This document shows positions 16,824 through 26,600 of a stretch of 64,000 nt of DNA, one piece after another. The notes beneath the pieces were generated by a model, which made no database searches, was not told the DNA's origin, and saw only the letters and a program-made list of their open reading frames with translations. Numbering within the stretch: the stretch's first letter is position 1; every line of letters begins with the position of its first letter. The DNA is taken from positions 1 through 64,000 of the forward strand of contig JAXLSU010000004.1 of the NCBI GenBank assembly GCA_046330455.1, in the 5' to 3' direction. The translations under genes and the position numbers were made by a program. Source of the DNA: CAVQXR01 sp046330455. GTDB taxonomy: Bacteria; Actinomycetota; Thermoleophilia; Gaiellales; Gaiellaceae.

Positions 16824-17777
16824 TCAGCTGCCGAGGAGGGGTAACACGCGCTCACCGAGCAGGGCGACCGTCTCGAGATCGTCGTGGGCGAGGTGCTGGA
16901 GCATGATCCGGGTGACGCCGACCTCCTCGAGGGCGGTGAGCTGCTCGACGACCTCCTCGACCGTGCCGGCGACCCACGTGTCGGGCAGCTCTTCGAGGAA
17001 CGCCTCGGGCTCGCCGCCGTCGCCCGAGATCTGCATGACGCGGCGCGCGCACCGAAGCAGCGCGGCGCGATCCTCGGCGACGAGGCACGGCGTCATGAGC
17101 GAGAACGGCAGCGTGGCCGGGTCGCGGTCCGCCCGCTCGCACGCGAGGACGACGCGCGCGTGGCGTTCGCGACAGGTCTGAAGCGACGCGATCGGCGTGT
17201 TGTATTCGTCGGCGAAGCGGATCGCCGGCTCCAGCGTGCCGGGCCAGGCGTTCCCACCGACGATCAGCGGGGGCCTCGGGCGCTGCACCGGCTTCGGCAA
17301 CGCACGGCAGTCGGTGAGCTCGTAGTGGCGGCCGGCGAAGTCGAACGTCTCCTCCGTCCACTGGCGGTGGACGATCTCGAGCTGCTCGGCGAAGGCCTCG
17401 AGCCGCGCCTCGTGCTCCGGGAACGCGAACCCGTGCGCGCGATGCTCGAGCTCGTACCAGCCGGCGCCGAGGCCGAGCTCGGCGCGCCCGCCCGAGATGT
17501 GGTCGACGGTGGCCGCGGCCCGTGCGAGAGCCGAGGGATGCCTGAAGGTCGCCGGTGAGACCATCGTGCCGAGCCGGATCCGGCTCGTACGGGCGGCGAG
17601 CCCGGCAAGCGTCGTCCAGGCATCGAGCGAGCCCCGGTCGAGGGCCCCGAACACCGACGTGTAGTGGTCGGAGCGAAACAGCCCCTCGAGACCGGCGTCC
17701 TCGCAGGCCTGCGCGAGCGCGAGCCATTGCTCCCAGCCGACGCCCTCCTGGCCCTCGATCATCAGGCAGACGCGCAT
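16824..17777 (-). CDS. LLM class F420-dependent oxidoreductase
   Basis: The 317-aa protein is a luciferase-like (TIM barrel) flavin/F420 oxidoreductase. Recognisable are EGLFRSDHYTSVFGALDRGS, the LGTMVSPATFRHPSALARAA strand-helix and GRAELGLGAGWYELEHRAHG, all characteristic of the F420-dependent branch. The C-terminus holds LTALEEVGVTRIMLQHLAHD. Reaction and substrate are unknown, but the family uses coenzyme F420, which supports an actinobacterial host. It is downstream of the thiolase on the same strand (46-base gap). Confidence 0.9.
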   Translation of the reverse strand: MRVCLMIEGQEGVGWEQWLALAQACEDAGLEGLFRSDHYTSVFGALDRGSLDAWTTLAGLAARTSRIRLGTMVSPATFRHPSALARAAATVDHISGGRAELGLGAGWYELEHRAHGFAFPEHEARLEAFAEQLEIVHRQWTEETFDFAGRHYELTDCRALPKPVQRPRPPLIVGGNAWPGTLEPAIRFADEYNTPIASLQTCRERHARVVLACERADRDPATLPFSLMTPCLVAEDRAALLRCARRVMQISGDGGEPEAFLEELPDTWVAGTVEEVVEQLTALEEVGVTRIMLQHLAHDDLETVALLGERVLPLLGS

Positions 17778-17823
17778 GTGTCTCCTCCCGTCGTGGGGAG
17801 CCTGCTCCCCGGTCGGCCGCCCG

Positions 17824-19026
<1,203 letters not shown>

Positions 19027-19422
19027 CGCCCGCAGCGTAACGCCGCGACCTGCCTGCTCGCGGGCTCCGGTCGGCGGTCGGGCAGGCGGGGGCCCTCCCG
19101 CGGGCCGGGACGCGGGAGGGCCGTCCCTTCGTCAGAGCCCGCGGTCGGCGTGGCTGTGGCGTGCGCTCTGGTTGTCTCCTCGGCGTCAGGACAGTCCTCC
19201 TACCAGAGCACGGTGAACGCGACGACCCCGCGCCAAGCGACCAGGACGGCCTTGGCGTACCTCCTCGTCGACTTGCAGGTCAACGCGGAGGCTACGCCCG
19301 ATCCATTTCCCCGGCACATGGGACGCGACCGATGCTTGCCCTGGGCCCGTCAGGAGTACTGCTGCTCGATCGATGGCGAAAGAAGGTGGTGGAACGACGA
19401 AGCCGCACCAAAGCGTAACGGT
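19027..19422. other. Gene-free 396-bp gap with a 12-bp perfect hairpin
   Basis: No credible gene. GGCCCTCCCGCG (19091-19102) pairs with CGCGGGAGGGCC (19111-19122) around an 8-base loop. It sits upstream of the thiolase gene and downstream of the HDAC-like gene, so it may end the HDAC transcript. Base composition drops from about 19.2 kb, marking the edge of the accessory stretch. Confidence 0.5.
19091..19122 (-). terminator. Strong inverted repeat, candidate terminator
   Basis: A 12-bp perfect stem with loop GGCCGGGA. It is about 300 bases past the HDAC-like stop on the minus strand. No convincing T-run on either side, so its role as a terminator is inferred from position and stability only. 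Confidence 0.4.
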
Positions 19423-20523
19423 CTAGGGGAGTTGCCAGAATGGCGAGAGATAGGTGCGCAGCGTAGCCACGTCGGCCTCGCCGCGGGTGGCGTCATCGGG
19501 GAGATAGCCGATCGGGTCTTCGAGGAGAGGACCGATGTCAAGTACCCCCTCGAGGGTCGCATGCAGGCAGTAGGCGGAGTATGTGCGGCCGTAGCCGCCC
19601 TCTTGGACGAGTACTAGTCTGCCATCGCAGAGTTCTTCGGAGAGCGTGCCGATGGCACGTCCGAGCCGTCGGAACCCGTTCATGAGGAGGTTCTGGCGGC
19701 CGTTTGGGTCAAAGCCGCTGGCGTCCTGGCCACAGGCTCCGATGATCACGTCGGGGCGGAACTGGCGCATGATAGGTGCGACGATCTGGTCGAAGGCGAG
19801 CATGTAGGCGCGCTCGCCGCTGCCCAGGCCGAGCTCGATGTTGATGTTGTAGCCAGCGCCGGGGCCGACGCCGATTTCGGAGGCGGATCCTGTTTCTGGG
19901 TGCGACGTGCCCCAACTGCCGTGGCGCATATGGAACGAGACGGTGAGGACGTCGTCGGAATCGTAGAAGCAGGCTTGGGTGCCGTTGCCGTGATGGACGT
20001 CCCAGTCGAGGATGGCGACGCGCTCGCAGCCGTTGTTACGGACGCACTGTGCGGCTAGCGCGGTGTTGTTGAAGAAGCAGTACCCGTCTGCGCTGGCGGG
20101 GCCGGCGTGATGGCCGGGCGGGCGTACCAGCGCGTAGGCGATGGTGGCGTCGCCGGCTAGCACCAGATCGGCGGCGGCGAGGGCCGTGCCAGCTGCGGCT
20201 AACACGGGCTCCCAGGAGTCGGCACAGAGGAGGGTGGTGGATTCAAATCGGCGGCCGCCGGCCTCGCACGCGGCGCGGATATCATTGACGTAGGCCTGAT
20301 CGTGGACAGTGCACAGCTCGTCCTCGGTGGCGAGGCGGCCGTCGTGCCAGCGCAGGTGGTCGGCAATCGGCCCGCGGCGAAGCACTGAGACCATGTTTCG
20401 GATGCGGTCGGCGTTTTCGGGATGCAGTTCGGGAGCGTCGAGCAGGTCAGATTGACCGCCCTCGAACACCCCTGAGCCAGTGTCGTGGCGGAGCACCGCC
20501 GGGTGGTACAGGACGTCGATCAC
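19423..20523 (-). CDS. Class II histone deacetylase-like / acetylpolyamine amidohydrolase family protein
   Basis: A 366-aa zinc amidohydrolase of the arginase/deacetylase fold. It shows YHPAVLRHDTG at the start, RPPGHHAGPASADGYCFFNN (tandem His charge relay), DWDVHHGNGTQ (zinc Asp and His), CGQDASGFDPNGR (second zinc Asp) and the C-terminal EGGYGRTY. It should remove acetyl or similar groups from a small amine or protein lysine. The GTG start overlaps the stop of the M24 gene (GTGA); the long open frame further upstream is antisense-quality basic sequence. The pair probably acts on one substrate, first C-N hydrolysis then deacetylation, but this is inference. Confidence 0.9.
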   Translation of the reverse strand: MIDVLYHPAVLRHDTGSGVFEGGQSDLLDAPELHPENADRIRNMVSVLRRGPIADHLRWHDGRLATEDELCTVHDQAYVNDIRAACEAGGRRFESTTLLCADSWEPVLAAAGTALAAADLVLAGDATIAYALVRPPGHHAGPASADGYCFFNNTALAAQCVRNNGCERVAILDWDVHHGNGTQACFYDSDDVLTVSFHMRHGSWGTSHPETGSASEIGVGPGAGYNINIELGLGSGERAYMLAFDQIVAPIMRQFRPDVIIGACGQDASGFDPNGRQNLLMNGFRRLGRAIGTLSEELCDGRLVLVQEGGYGRTYSAYCLHATLEGVLDIGPLLEDPIGYLPDDATRGEADVATLRTYLSPFWQLP

Positions 20524-21803
20524 GAGCCTGCGATGATCAGGTCGGCTGGCACTTCGTGTGGGAACTCGATCGCGTCCTCGGTTACAATGAAGGTGTCGAT
20601 CAGTTCTCGGATGCCGGCGCCGTCTGGTAGATAGAAGTTCCACTCGTGGTTCATGACCAGACCGGGTTCTAGCGTTACGCCGCCGGGGTCTTCGCCTGCA
20701 GAGAAGGCAAATCGCCCAACCCAGTCCGGGGGGAACGCCACTCCAAGCTCGTAGCCGCCTACCCACCAAGCGTTCTCCCAGATTCCCACCGTTCGGGCTG
20801 CCTTCTCGTTTATGTCCAGCAGTTCTGCGATTGGCATGCCGGGATACATCGCAGAGCGAACCTCGTAGTAGACATGGGTGACGGTGTCGATGGCTGTCCT
20901 AGTCTGCGCGCTGGGGTTTCCGAGGCTTATGCAACGGGCGAGGTTTGAGTGATAGCGATTGACGACGCCGCACATATCGACGTTGATCAGGTCGCCGCGC
21001 TGTAGCTTTCGACGGCTTGCGTAGCCGTGCAGGCAAGCGTTCTTGGGCCCCGAGTTGACCATGCCAGGGATTGCGGACAGTTCGCCTCCGGCGTGGGCCA
21101 TCGCAGATGTCGCCGCCGCCCATAGCTCAAGCTCCGTGACTCCTTCGCGAACCTCGGCCGCGAGAGCGCGCATGCCAGCATCGCCAATGTGCGCGGCGTG
21201 GCGGATCGTTTCCAGTTCCAGTGGTGACTTGCGTCGGCGCACAGCAGCGACGATGTCTGTACCGTCCACGATTGTGGCGCCGTGGCGCCGCAGTGTCGCC
21301 TCGAACTCTTGGCTGTACCGGCGATTGGGGCGGTAGCTGCCGGGCTGCAGCGCGATCGCTCCGCGCAGCCAACCGACGTCTTTGAGGGTCTGGACGACGT
21401 AGTCCATCGCACTGGCGAACCCTGCGTGGTCATGGGGGGTTCGCCCTCTCTCAACGAGCCCCTCCGCAAAGTCGTTGGGGGCGATTCGAAGGTCAGGGGC
21501 ACAGGCCAGGTGTGCGACTAGGAGTTGCTCGTCTTCATCGTCGAACACGATTGGAAGGTCATGCTCGCGATGCACCGCAACGCCACTAACCGGGTGCCAG
21601 CTGGCAGGACCGACATCGTGATACCACGAGCAAGCGTGTCCCGTCAGGTAGCAGATGTCCTCCGGCGCCGACACCCACAGCATGTCGACGCCGCCTCGCG
21701 CCATCTCCTGTTGAGTGCGACGCCATCGATCCTCGTACTCCCCGAACGGGAAGGCCGGCTGGAACTCTTCGTCCAGTCCGGCCCCGAGCCGTTCGAACAC
21801 CAT
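20520..21803 (-). CDS. M24 family creatinase/ectoine hydrolase-like protein
   Basis: The protein (427 aa from ATG 21803) has a Creatinase_N domain (WVSAPEDICYLTGHACSWYH) and a pita-bread M24 domain. Canonical aminopeptidase metal ligands are incomplete: NVDMCGVVNRYHSNLAR has the first Asp, but the second is Asn, and the metal His region reads GYELGVAFPPDWVG. This pattern resembles metal-independent creatinases and ectoine hydrolases more than Xaa-Pro peptidases. It therefore probably hydrolyses a C-N bond in a small osmolyte-like compound. Start 21803 or 21857 are both possible. Cotranscribed with the HDAC-like gene and divergent from a TetR gene. Confidence 0.83.
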   Translation of the reverse strand: MVFERLGAGLDEEFQPAFPFGEYEDRWRRTQQEMARGGVDMLWVSAPEDICYLTGHACSWYHDVGPASWHPVSGVAVHREHDLPIVFDDEDEQLLVAHLACAPDLRIAPNDFAEGLVERGRTPHDHAGFASAMDYVVQTLKDVGWLRGAIALQPGSYRPNRRYSQEFEATLRRHGATIVDGTDIVAAVRRRKSPLELETIRHAAHIGDAGMRALAAEVREGVTELELWAAATSAMAHAGGELSAIPGMVNSGPKNACLHGYASRRKLQRGDLINVDMCGVVNRYHSNLARCISLGNPSAQTRTAIDTVTHVYYEVRSAMYPGMPIAELLDINEKAARTVGIWENAWWVGGYELGVAFPPDWVGRFAFSAGEDPGGVTLEPGLVMNHEWNFYLPDGAGIRELIDTFIVTEDAIEFPHEVPADLIIAGS

Positions 21804-21848
21804 GTTCTTCGCAGCCACCGCACCGCTCCCTTTGATGCACAACAGATG

Positions 21849-21856
21849 TGATATCA
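21849..21856. promoter_or_regulatory. Palindrome in the TetR/M24 divergent gap
   Basis: TGATATCA is a perfect 8-bp palindrome in AT-rich DNA between the divergent M24 and TetR genes, 9 bases before the TetR ATG. TetR proteins commonly bind such sites to control themselves and the neighbouring gene. The match is short, so this is a candidate only. Confidence 0.35.
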
Positions 21857-21865
21857 TACCTCGTG

Positions 21866-22459
21866 ATGCCTCGCACCGCAAACCACGACGAACAGCGCCG
21901 CCGCATCGCAGAGGCGACATGGACCGTGGTCGCACGGGATGGCTTCTCCGCCGCCACCGTCCGCGAGATCGCACGCACAGCGGGATGCACGACAGGAACG
22001 CTGTCGCACTACTTCCGAGGCCGCAACGAGATGATCGCGTTCGCGTTCGATCTCGTGGTCGCCGACGTCTGCGACCAAGTCGACCAGCGCGCCGCGACCA
22101 CGCCCCCCGGGCGAGCGCGCCTCGAAATGCTCGTCGAGGAGTTCCAACCAGATCCGACCGACTCTGACCCGACCGCCGTGGTCACCCTCTGGGCATGGGC
22201 ACAGGCAGCGACCGACAAGAGGCTTGCCGGCCGGCTGAGACACAACTACGACCGGCTACGACAACTCGCTACCCGCTTCGTCGAGGAAGCGATCACCGCT
22301 GGCGACCTCCCACACGACGCAAATCCGAGCGACACAGCCGACACCATCATCTGCTTCGCAGACGGACTGTGCGCAGCCTCCATACTGGATCCCCGCCGTT
22401 TCCCTCCAGACCGCCGGGTCGAACTCACCGAACGGTTGCTCACCCGACTCCGGGCGTGA
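21866..22459 (+). CDS. TetR/AcrR family transcriptional regulator
   Basis: The protein has 197 aa. The N-terminal HTH is canonical: EATWTVVARDGFSAATVREI then ARTAGCTTGTLSHYFRGRNE, residues 14-53. The C-terminal ligand-binding domain is helical and includes a BetI-like YAxD-type region (TVVTLWAWAQAATDKRLAGR). BetI-like regulators often respond to choline or related small amines, consistent with the divergent M24/HDAC pair. ATG 21866 was chosen; ATG 21848 six codons upstream would add MISYLV. Confidence 0.9.
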   Translation: MPRTANHDEQRRRIAEATWTVVARDGFSAATVREIARTAGCTTGTLSHYFRGRNEMIAFAFDLVVADVCDQVDQRAATTPPGRARLEMLVEEFQPDPTDSDPTAVVTLWAWAQAATDKRLAGRLRHNYDRLRQLATRFVEEAITAGDLPHDANPSDTADTIICFADGLCAASILDPRRFPPDRRVELTERLLTRLRA

Positions 22460-22995
22460 GGGTGTCGGATCTTTCCGTGTAGGTGGGTTCGCTCGCGGTC
22501 GAGGTTACTCCGGGAGCCGGTCGCCGAAGTGGATCCTGAACGCGAGCAGGGCTGTCGTCGAGCTTCGCGTTCATGTCCAGGACGGGACGGCGTTGGTGAT
22601 GGCGAGGTAGATCGAGCAGCGACCACCAGTCGACGGCGAGCCCGGCGAGGACGTACTCGTAGGGGATCCAGCCCCAGCCGGCGACGCCCCAGCTCGTGCC
22701 CCAGGAGTTGCGGATCCGGAACGCGCCCTTCGTCGTCGGGCTGCCCGGCGCCGCATTCTTGATCTGCAGGGCGTCGTCGTAGCCGCAGGCGACGATGGCG
22801 TGGCCCCCGACCACCTTCTCGCCGGCCTGCGGTTGCGGGACCTTCCCGGTCGCTGCCGCCTACGAGATCGAGCTGTAGACGGTGAACCCGAACATCGACG
22901 GGAGTCGCGGTGTCACCGCCGGGTCGAACCGGTAATACTGGAGCGCCCGGTAGCGCTGGCCGACTGGCGCCGAGTCGACCTGGCTCTCTCCATTT
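22440..22995 (-). pseudogene. Remnant of a papain-family (C1) cysteine peptidase
   Basis: One reading frame encodes the C-terminal half of a C1A peptidase: RYRALQYYRFDP, MFGFTVYSS, then GGHAIVACGYDD with the catalytic His, and RIRNSWGTSWGVAGWGWIPY with the catalytic Asn. A TAG at about 22860 interrupts it in frame just after FTVYSSIS, yet the codons after it (KVPQPQAGEKVVGG) continue the domain. The N-terminal half with the catalytic Cys is absent and the reading frame upstream belongs to another gene. The gene is thus truncated and inactivated. It lies next to two secreted proteins and converges with the TetR gene. Confidence 0.75.
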
Positions 22996-23742
22996 CTAGG
23001 TACAGCGGCCGGGCGGCTGCGGCGCGAGCACGCCAGCGTCTCGAGTCTCCTTTGTGTCGGGAGCGTCGACACCCAACAGCTCAGAGAAAACCGTGTGACC
23101 CATCTGGTCAGCCGCCGTAACACGGTACGGCCACATGCCTATTTCAAGCTGGTCAGCCGGCGCCAGAAGGAGAAAGAACCCCTCTGCATCAGTCGGCACA
23201 ACCCGGCGACTGCAGTCAGCGTATGTGACCGAGACGGCAAGAGACGGGTCCTCAGCGACACCGATGATCCAAACCATGTTCCAGCGTGTCGGGTCATCAG
23301 TCTGCCGAGCGCCCCAGCTCACCCAGATGGGTCCCTCCTCGAACAGCGACGTCGCATCGAGACAACCAAGCCCTTGTCCGCCACCAGGGAGCCTCTCTCC
23401 CAGGCATAGTTGACCGTTGACGTTCACGTACGAGGTCAGCGACCAATGCTGTCCACCGAACGTGGTCTGGACGTGGTGATTGATCGGGCCAGGACCTGGC
23501 TCGTGCATTTCGTCAGCCCAGATGTTTCGGAACTCCGCCTCGGCGTCGGCCGAGAACGGAGTGATCTCCAGGTTGACTTCTGGCATTCCCTGTACGGAAC
23601 GATCGGCCGATGCACGTTTGCCGACTGCAGTGCTGTTCGAATCCGACCCTGAGGCCTCGACTCCTTGTGCGACTCCGACGGCAACTCCGGTCGAGATGAT
23701 CATCACGATGAGAGTCACCTTCAACCCCCGTCTCAAGTACAT
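22996..23742 (-). CDS. Secreted or anchored protein of unknown function (248 aa)
   Basis: I do not recognise the family. An N-terminal signal or anchor helix (LKVTLIVMIISTGVAVGVAQ) is followed by a polar linker and a compact region with four cysteines (LCLGERL, LGCLDAT, TYADCSRR, GRCT). Tryptophans are frequent (GQHWSLTSYV, GPIWVSWGARQ, RWNMVWIIGV), suggesting an extracellular beta domain. Its base composition is lower in GC than most of the window. The stop TAG lies exactly at the break of the truncated peptidase gene, so the two loci were joined by a deletion or insertion. It is 11 bases downstream of another small secreted protein gene. Confidence 0.65.
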   Translation of the reverse strand: MYLRRGLKVTLIVMIISTGVAVGVAQGVEASGSDSNSTAVGKRASADRSVQGMPEVNLEITPFSADAEAEFRNIWADEMHEPGPGPINHHVQTTFGGQHWSLTSYVNVNGQLCLGERLPGGGQGLGCLDATSLFEEGPIWVSWGARQTDDPTRWNMVWIIGVAEDPSLAVSVTYADCSRRVVPTDAEGFFLLLAPADQLEIGMWPYRVTAADQMGHTVFSELLGVDAPDTKETRDAGVLAPQPPGRCT

Positions 23743-23753
23743 TGCGACACTCC

Positions 23754-24152
23754 TCAGCTGTTGCAGTTGTTGTCGACGGAAAGCGAGAAGATCTCGAAGT
23801 GTCCCTTTAGGGTGCTGCCATTGTTCTTCAACGTTGTCCGTCGGTATGCGTCCACACTGTTGGTGAATGACCAGTTTCCAGAAGGCGATACGTTGTGCTC
23901 ATAGGTGATCACACCAGACTGGTCGCGCCGACGAGCCCGGTAGGAGTAGACATGTCCCCAGTCCGAGCGGCCAGTGTACGAAAGAGCCGTCTGCGGCTCC
24001 GAGTAGCAGCATGTGCTACCGGTCTTCTGCGCGCACAGTGTCAATGCCGAAGCCGACTCTGGAAGAACAAAACCCAACACAAGCAGACACAACGCTACGA
24101 GTCTCGTCCGGGCAGATTGATGCGGCCACATTCTACGCCTCCTCAGCGTCAT
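23754..24152 (-). CDS. Small secreted protein of unknown function (132 aa)
   Basis: ATG 24152 follows a strong ribosome binding site (AGGAGG 8 bases upstream), so the long basic frame upstream is not part of the gene. A Sec signal peptide is clear: basic MTLRRRRMWPHQSARTR, hydrophobic LVALCLLVLGFVL, and a PESASA cleavage site. The mature part of about 95 residues has Cys pairs (LTLCAQKTGSTCCYSEPQ, VDNNCNS) and the strand-rich SGNWSFTNSVDAYRRTTLKN. No family is recognised. It probably forms an operon with the 248-aa secreted protein. Confidence 0.7.
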   Translation of the reverse strand: MTLRRRRMWPHQSARTRLVALCLLVLGFVLPESASALTLCAQKTGSTCCYSEPQTALSYTGRSDWGHVYSYRARRRDQSGVITYEHNVSPSGNWSFTNSVDAYRRTTLKNNGSTLKGHFEIFSLSVDNNCNS

Positions 24153-24642
24153 GGCAAACCTCCTGAACGGCGTCATACGTCCCCCGCGGGCTACCGCAGC
24201 TCGCTGTTGTCCAGTCGGAACTGTCGCCCCCTTTGCCGTGTGGAGACTCCAAATTACATCGAGCATGTGAGCGGCAAGAACCCTGCACGCGGGTTGCCGA
24301 CGACGGTCGCTGGTGCCAGGTCGGGCGCGGCCGGGAGCCCCGGCACGGCCGGCCCTCGACGACCATGGCTCTGGCTCGCCTGGATCGTTCGGCCAGCTCG
24401 TAACCACCCTTTCGCGTCTGGGGTGCAGGTCGGATCGCCGCAGGGTGCGGAGGAGGGCTCCGGGCTCGTGCTCCCGGCGCGTGTGCCGCAGTAACGATCG
24501 GCAACCCGAGCGGGTCCACGCGGACCTCTTCGTTGCGTTCGCTACATGCGGGGTCAGTCTATGCCGGCTCCGCGCACCCGTCAAGCGAAAGGTCGGCGGT
24601 CCGCATTAGGATCGCGCTTCGGTTCCGACGAACGGAGGACAG
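24153..24642. other. Gene-free 490-bp region
   Basis: I see no credible gene. It should hold the divergent promoters for the secreted-protein pair (minus) and the monooxygenase-like gene (plus). No clear -35/-10 pair, riboswitch or repeat was recognised. GC-rich character returns toward 24.3 kb, which marks the right edge of the less GC-rich stretch. Confidence 0.4.
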
Positions 24643-24999
24643 GTGGAGCAGCAGGTCTCGTGGGTGGTGGAGCTGTCGGTGAAGCCGGGGCAGCTCGAGG
24701 CGTTCAGGGCGCTGATGGAGGAGATGGTGGCCGGGACGAGCACCGAGCCGCAGACGCTGAACTACGAGTGGTACATCTCGACCGACGGCGGCACGGTACA
24801 CATCTACGAGCGGTACGCGGACTCCGACGCGATGATCGCGCACGTGAGCGGCTTCATGGAGAAGTGGGCCGAGCGCTTCATGGCCTCCGTGGAGATGACG
24901 CGGTTCACCGCCTACGGCGACCCGACACCGGCCGGGCGCGAGACGCTCGCGGCGTTCGGCGGCACCTGCCTCGGGCCCTGGGGAGGGTTCGCGCGCTAG
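24643..24999 (+). CDS. Antibiotic biosynthesis monooxygenase (ABM)-like protein
   Basis: The 118-aa protein has a dimeric alpha/beta ferredoxin-like fold. The pattern ELSVKPGQLEAFRALMEEMV, ETLNYEW-like PQTLNYEWYISTDGGTVHIY and YADSDAMIAHVSG matches the ABM/quinol monooxygenase superfamily. GTG 24643 follows GGAGGA. Members range from quinol monooxygenases to stress proteins; the substrate cannot be assigned. It is convergent with the broken MFS gene. Confidence 0.8.
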   Translation: MEQQVSWVVELSVKPGQLEAFRALMEEMVAGTSTEPQTLNYEWYISTDGGTVHIYERYADSDAMIAHVSGFMEKWAERFMASVEMTRFTAYGDPTPAGRETLAAFGGTCLGPWGGFAR

Positions 25000-25019
25000 C
25001 GAGCCGAAGCCCGAGCGGG

Positions 25020-26462
25020 CTACTCGGCCTCGGCCGGGGCCGGGGCGCCGAGCGGCTCCGCGGCGCCGTGACCGGGCGCGGCAGCGGGCATCCTGGTGCG
25101 CAACGGAGCCCCGATCGCCGCCGCCGCGGCCGCGAATCGCGCCGACGAGGAACGCAGCGTGGTAGCCGCCCGTGAGCGCCGCCGTCGATCGTCGCCCGAT
25201 GCAAGCAGGGTCTCGGTGCGGCTGGCGGCGAGGCCGCGAGGATCGCGGGAAGCCCGGCGCGCCGCCCATCATGAACGAGGTGTTGACGACGCCCGAGGCG
25301 AGGCCCGCGTCGGGCGATGCTCGACGTCGCCCATCGCGGCCAAAGAGCACCGGGTTGAGAGGCGATCAGCCCCGAAGCCGGCGAGATCATCGGAACGCAC
25401 GTCAGCGACGAAGCTGCCGTCGACGAGGCGCCCGGGCGAAGAGCGAGCCCGGTCGCGGCGAGCAGGAAGACCGGCGGTGAGCGGCGGCCCTGATCGAACC
25501 GCATCACGAGCATGGCCGAGATCGAGCGAGAACGCCCATGATCAGGTTGGCGGGCAGGAACGCCGGGGCCGACAAGCAGGCTGTACCCGAGCACCTGCTG
25601 CAGGTACAGGGCCGACAGGAAGAACCAGCGCGACATCGCTGCCGCCAAGGATGCCGGCGGCGTTGGCGGTCGAGGTTGCGATGCGGAACAGGCCGAGCGG
25701 AACAGGCGGCGCCGCAACCCGGGATTCGATCACGAGGAAGGCGCCGGCAACGCGGCTTCGCAGCGAGCAGCCGACCGTCTGGGCCGACGTCCAGCCCGCG
25801 GTGTTGCCGTTCACGATCGCGTAGACGGCGAGGATCAGCGCCAGGGTCACGGTCACCGCGCCCGCGACGTCCAGGCGCGCGCCGGCACGCCCGCGGCCGC
25901 CCGGGAGCACGACGAGCGTGAGCGCGACGACAGCGACCCCGATCGGGACGTTGACGAGGAAGATCCAGTGCCAGTCGAGCACGTCGGTGAGGATCCCGCC
26001 GAGGAGCACGCCGAGGCTTCCGCCGCCGGCGGCGACGAACCCGATCACGCCCATCGCCTTCGCCCGGTCGGCGGGCTCGGTGAACAGGGTCATGATCAGC
26101 GATAGCGCGACGGCCGAGACGACGGCGCCGCCGAGACCCTGTACGGCGCGCGCGACGACGAGGGCCTCCTGCGACCACGCGAGGCCGCAGACGACCGACG
26201 CTGCCGTGAAGAGCGCGATCCCGATCAGGAACAGGCGGCGATGCCCGTAGAGATCGCCGAGCCGCCCGCCGAGCAGGAGGAAGCCCCCGAAGGTGAGCAG
26301 GTACGCGTTCACGACCCAGGCAAGCGATGTCGGGCTGAACCCGAGGTCCTCGCGGATCGACGGCAGCGCGACGTTCACGATCGTCGTGTCGAGGACGATC
26401 ATCAGGTTTCCGAGGCACAAGACGACGAGTGCCAGCCAGCGGTTTCGGTTGTCGAGGCTCAC
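25020..26462 (-). pseudogene. DHA2-family MFS drug exporter, frameshifted 3' half
   Basis: The 5' part (about 26462-25680) is an intact EmrB/QacA-type exporter: LDTTIVNVALPSIREDLGF, the motif GGRLGDLYGHRRLF and GLGGAVVSAVALSL. From about 25670 the frame is lost at ILGGSD and the protein continues in alternating frames (RWFFLSALYLQQVLGYS, then PAFLPANLIMGVLA, then VFLLAATGLAL, then VVNTSFMMGGA), with the original end RTRMPAAAPGHGAAEPLGAP and stop at 25020-25022. At least five single-base indels are needed. The abrupt change between clean and broken halves could reflect local sequence error as well as decay. As written, no full 14-helix transporter can be made. Confidence 0.8.
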
Positions 26463-26600
26463 GGGCGCTCCGCCGTCCGGGGCGCCTCGAAGCCGAGACG
26501 CTCGGGCCGTGTCGCGCTCACCGGTCTGCAGCGCGAGCGCGCTGCGCCGCGGGTCACCTCCTCCACGCAGAAAGCCTAGCGAGAGCCGGCCCGGCCGGGC

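Noticed and set aside
20524..20769. Longer N-terminus for the HDAC-like protein
   Set aside because: The extension overlaps the M24 gene and is basic, antisense-like sequence; the GTGA overlap gives a natural start.
22855..22865. In-frame TAG as recoding (pyrrolysine or readthrough)
   Set aside because: The gene is also missing its N-terminal catalytic half, so decay explains it without recoding.
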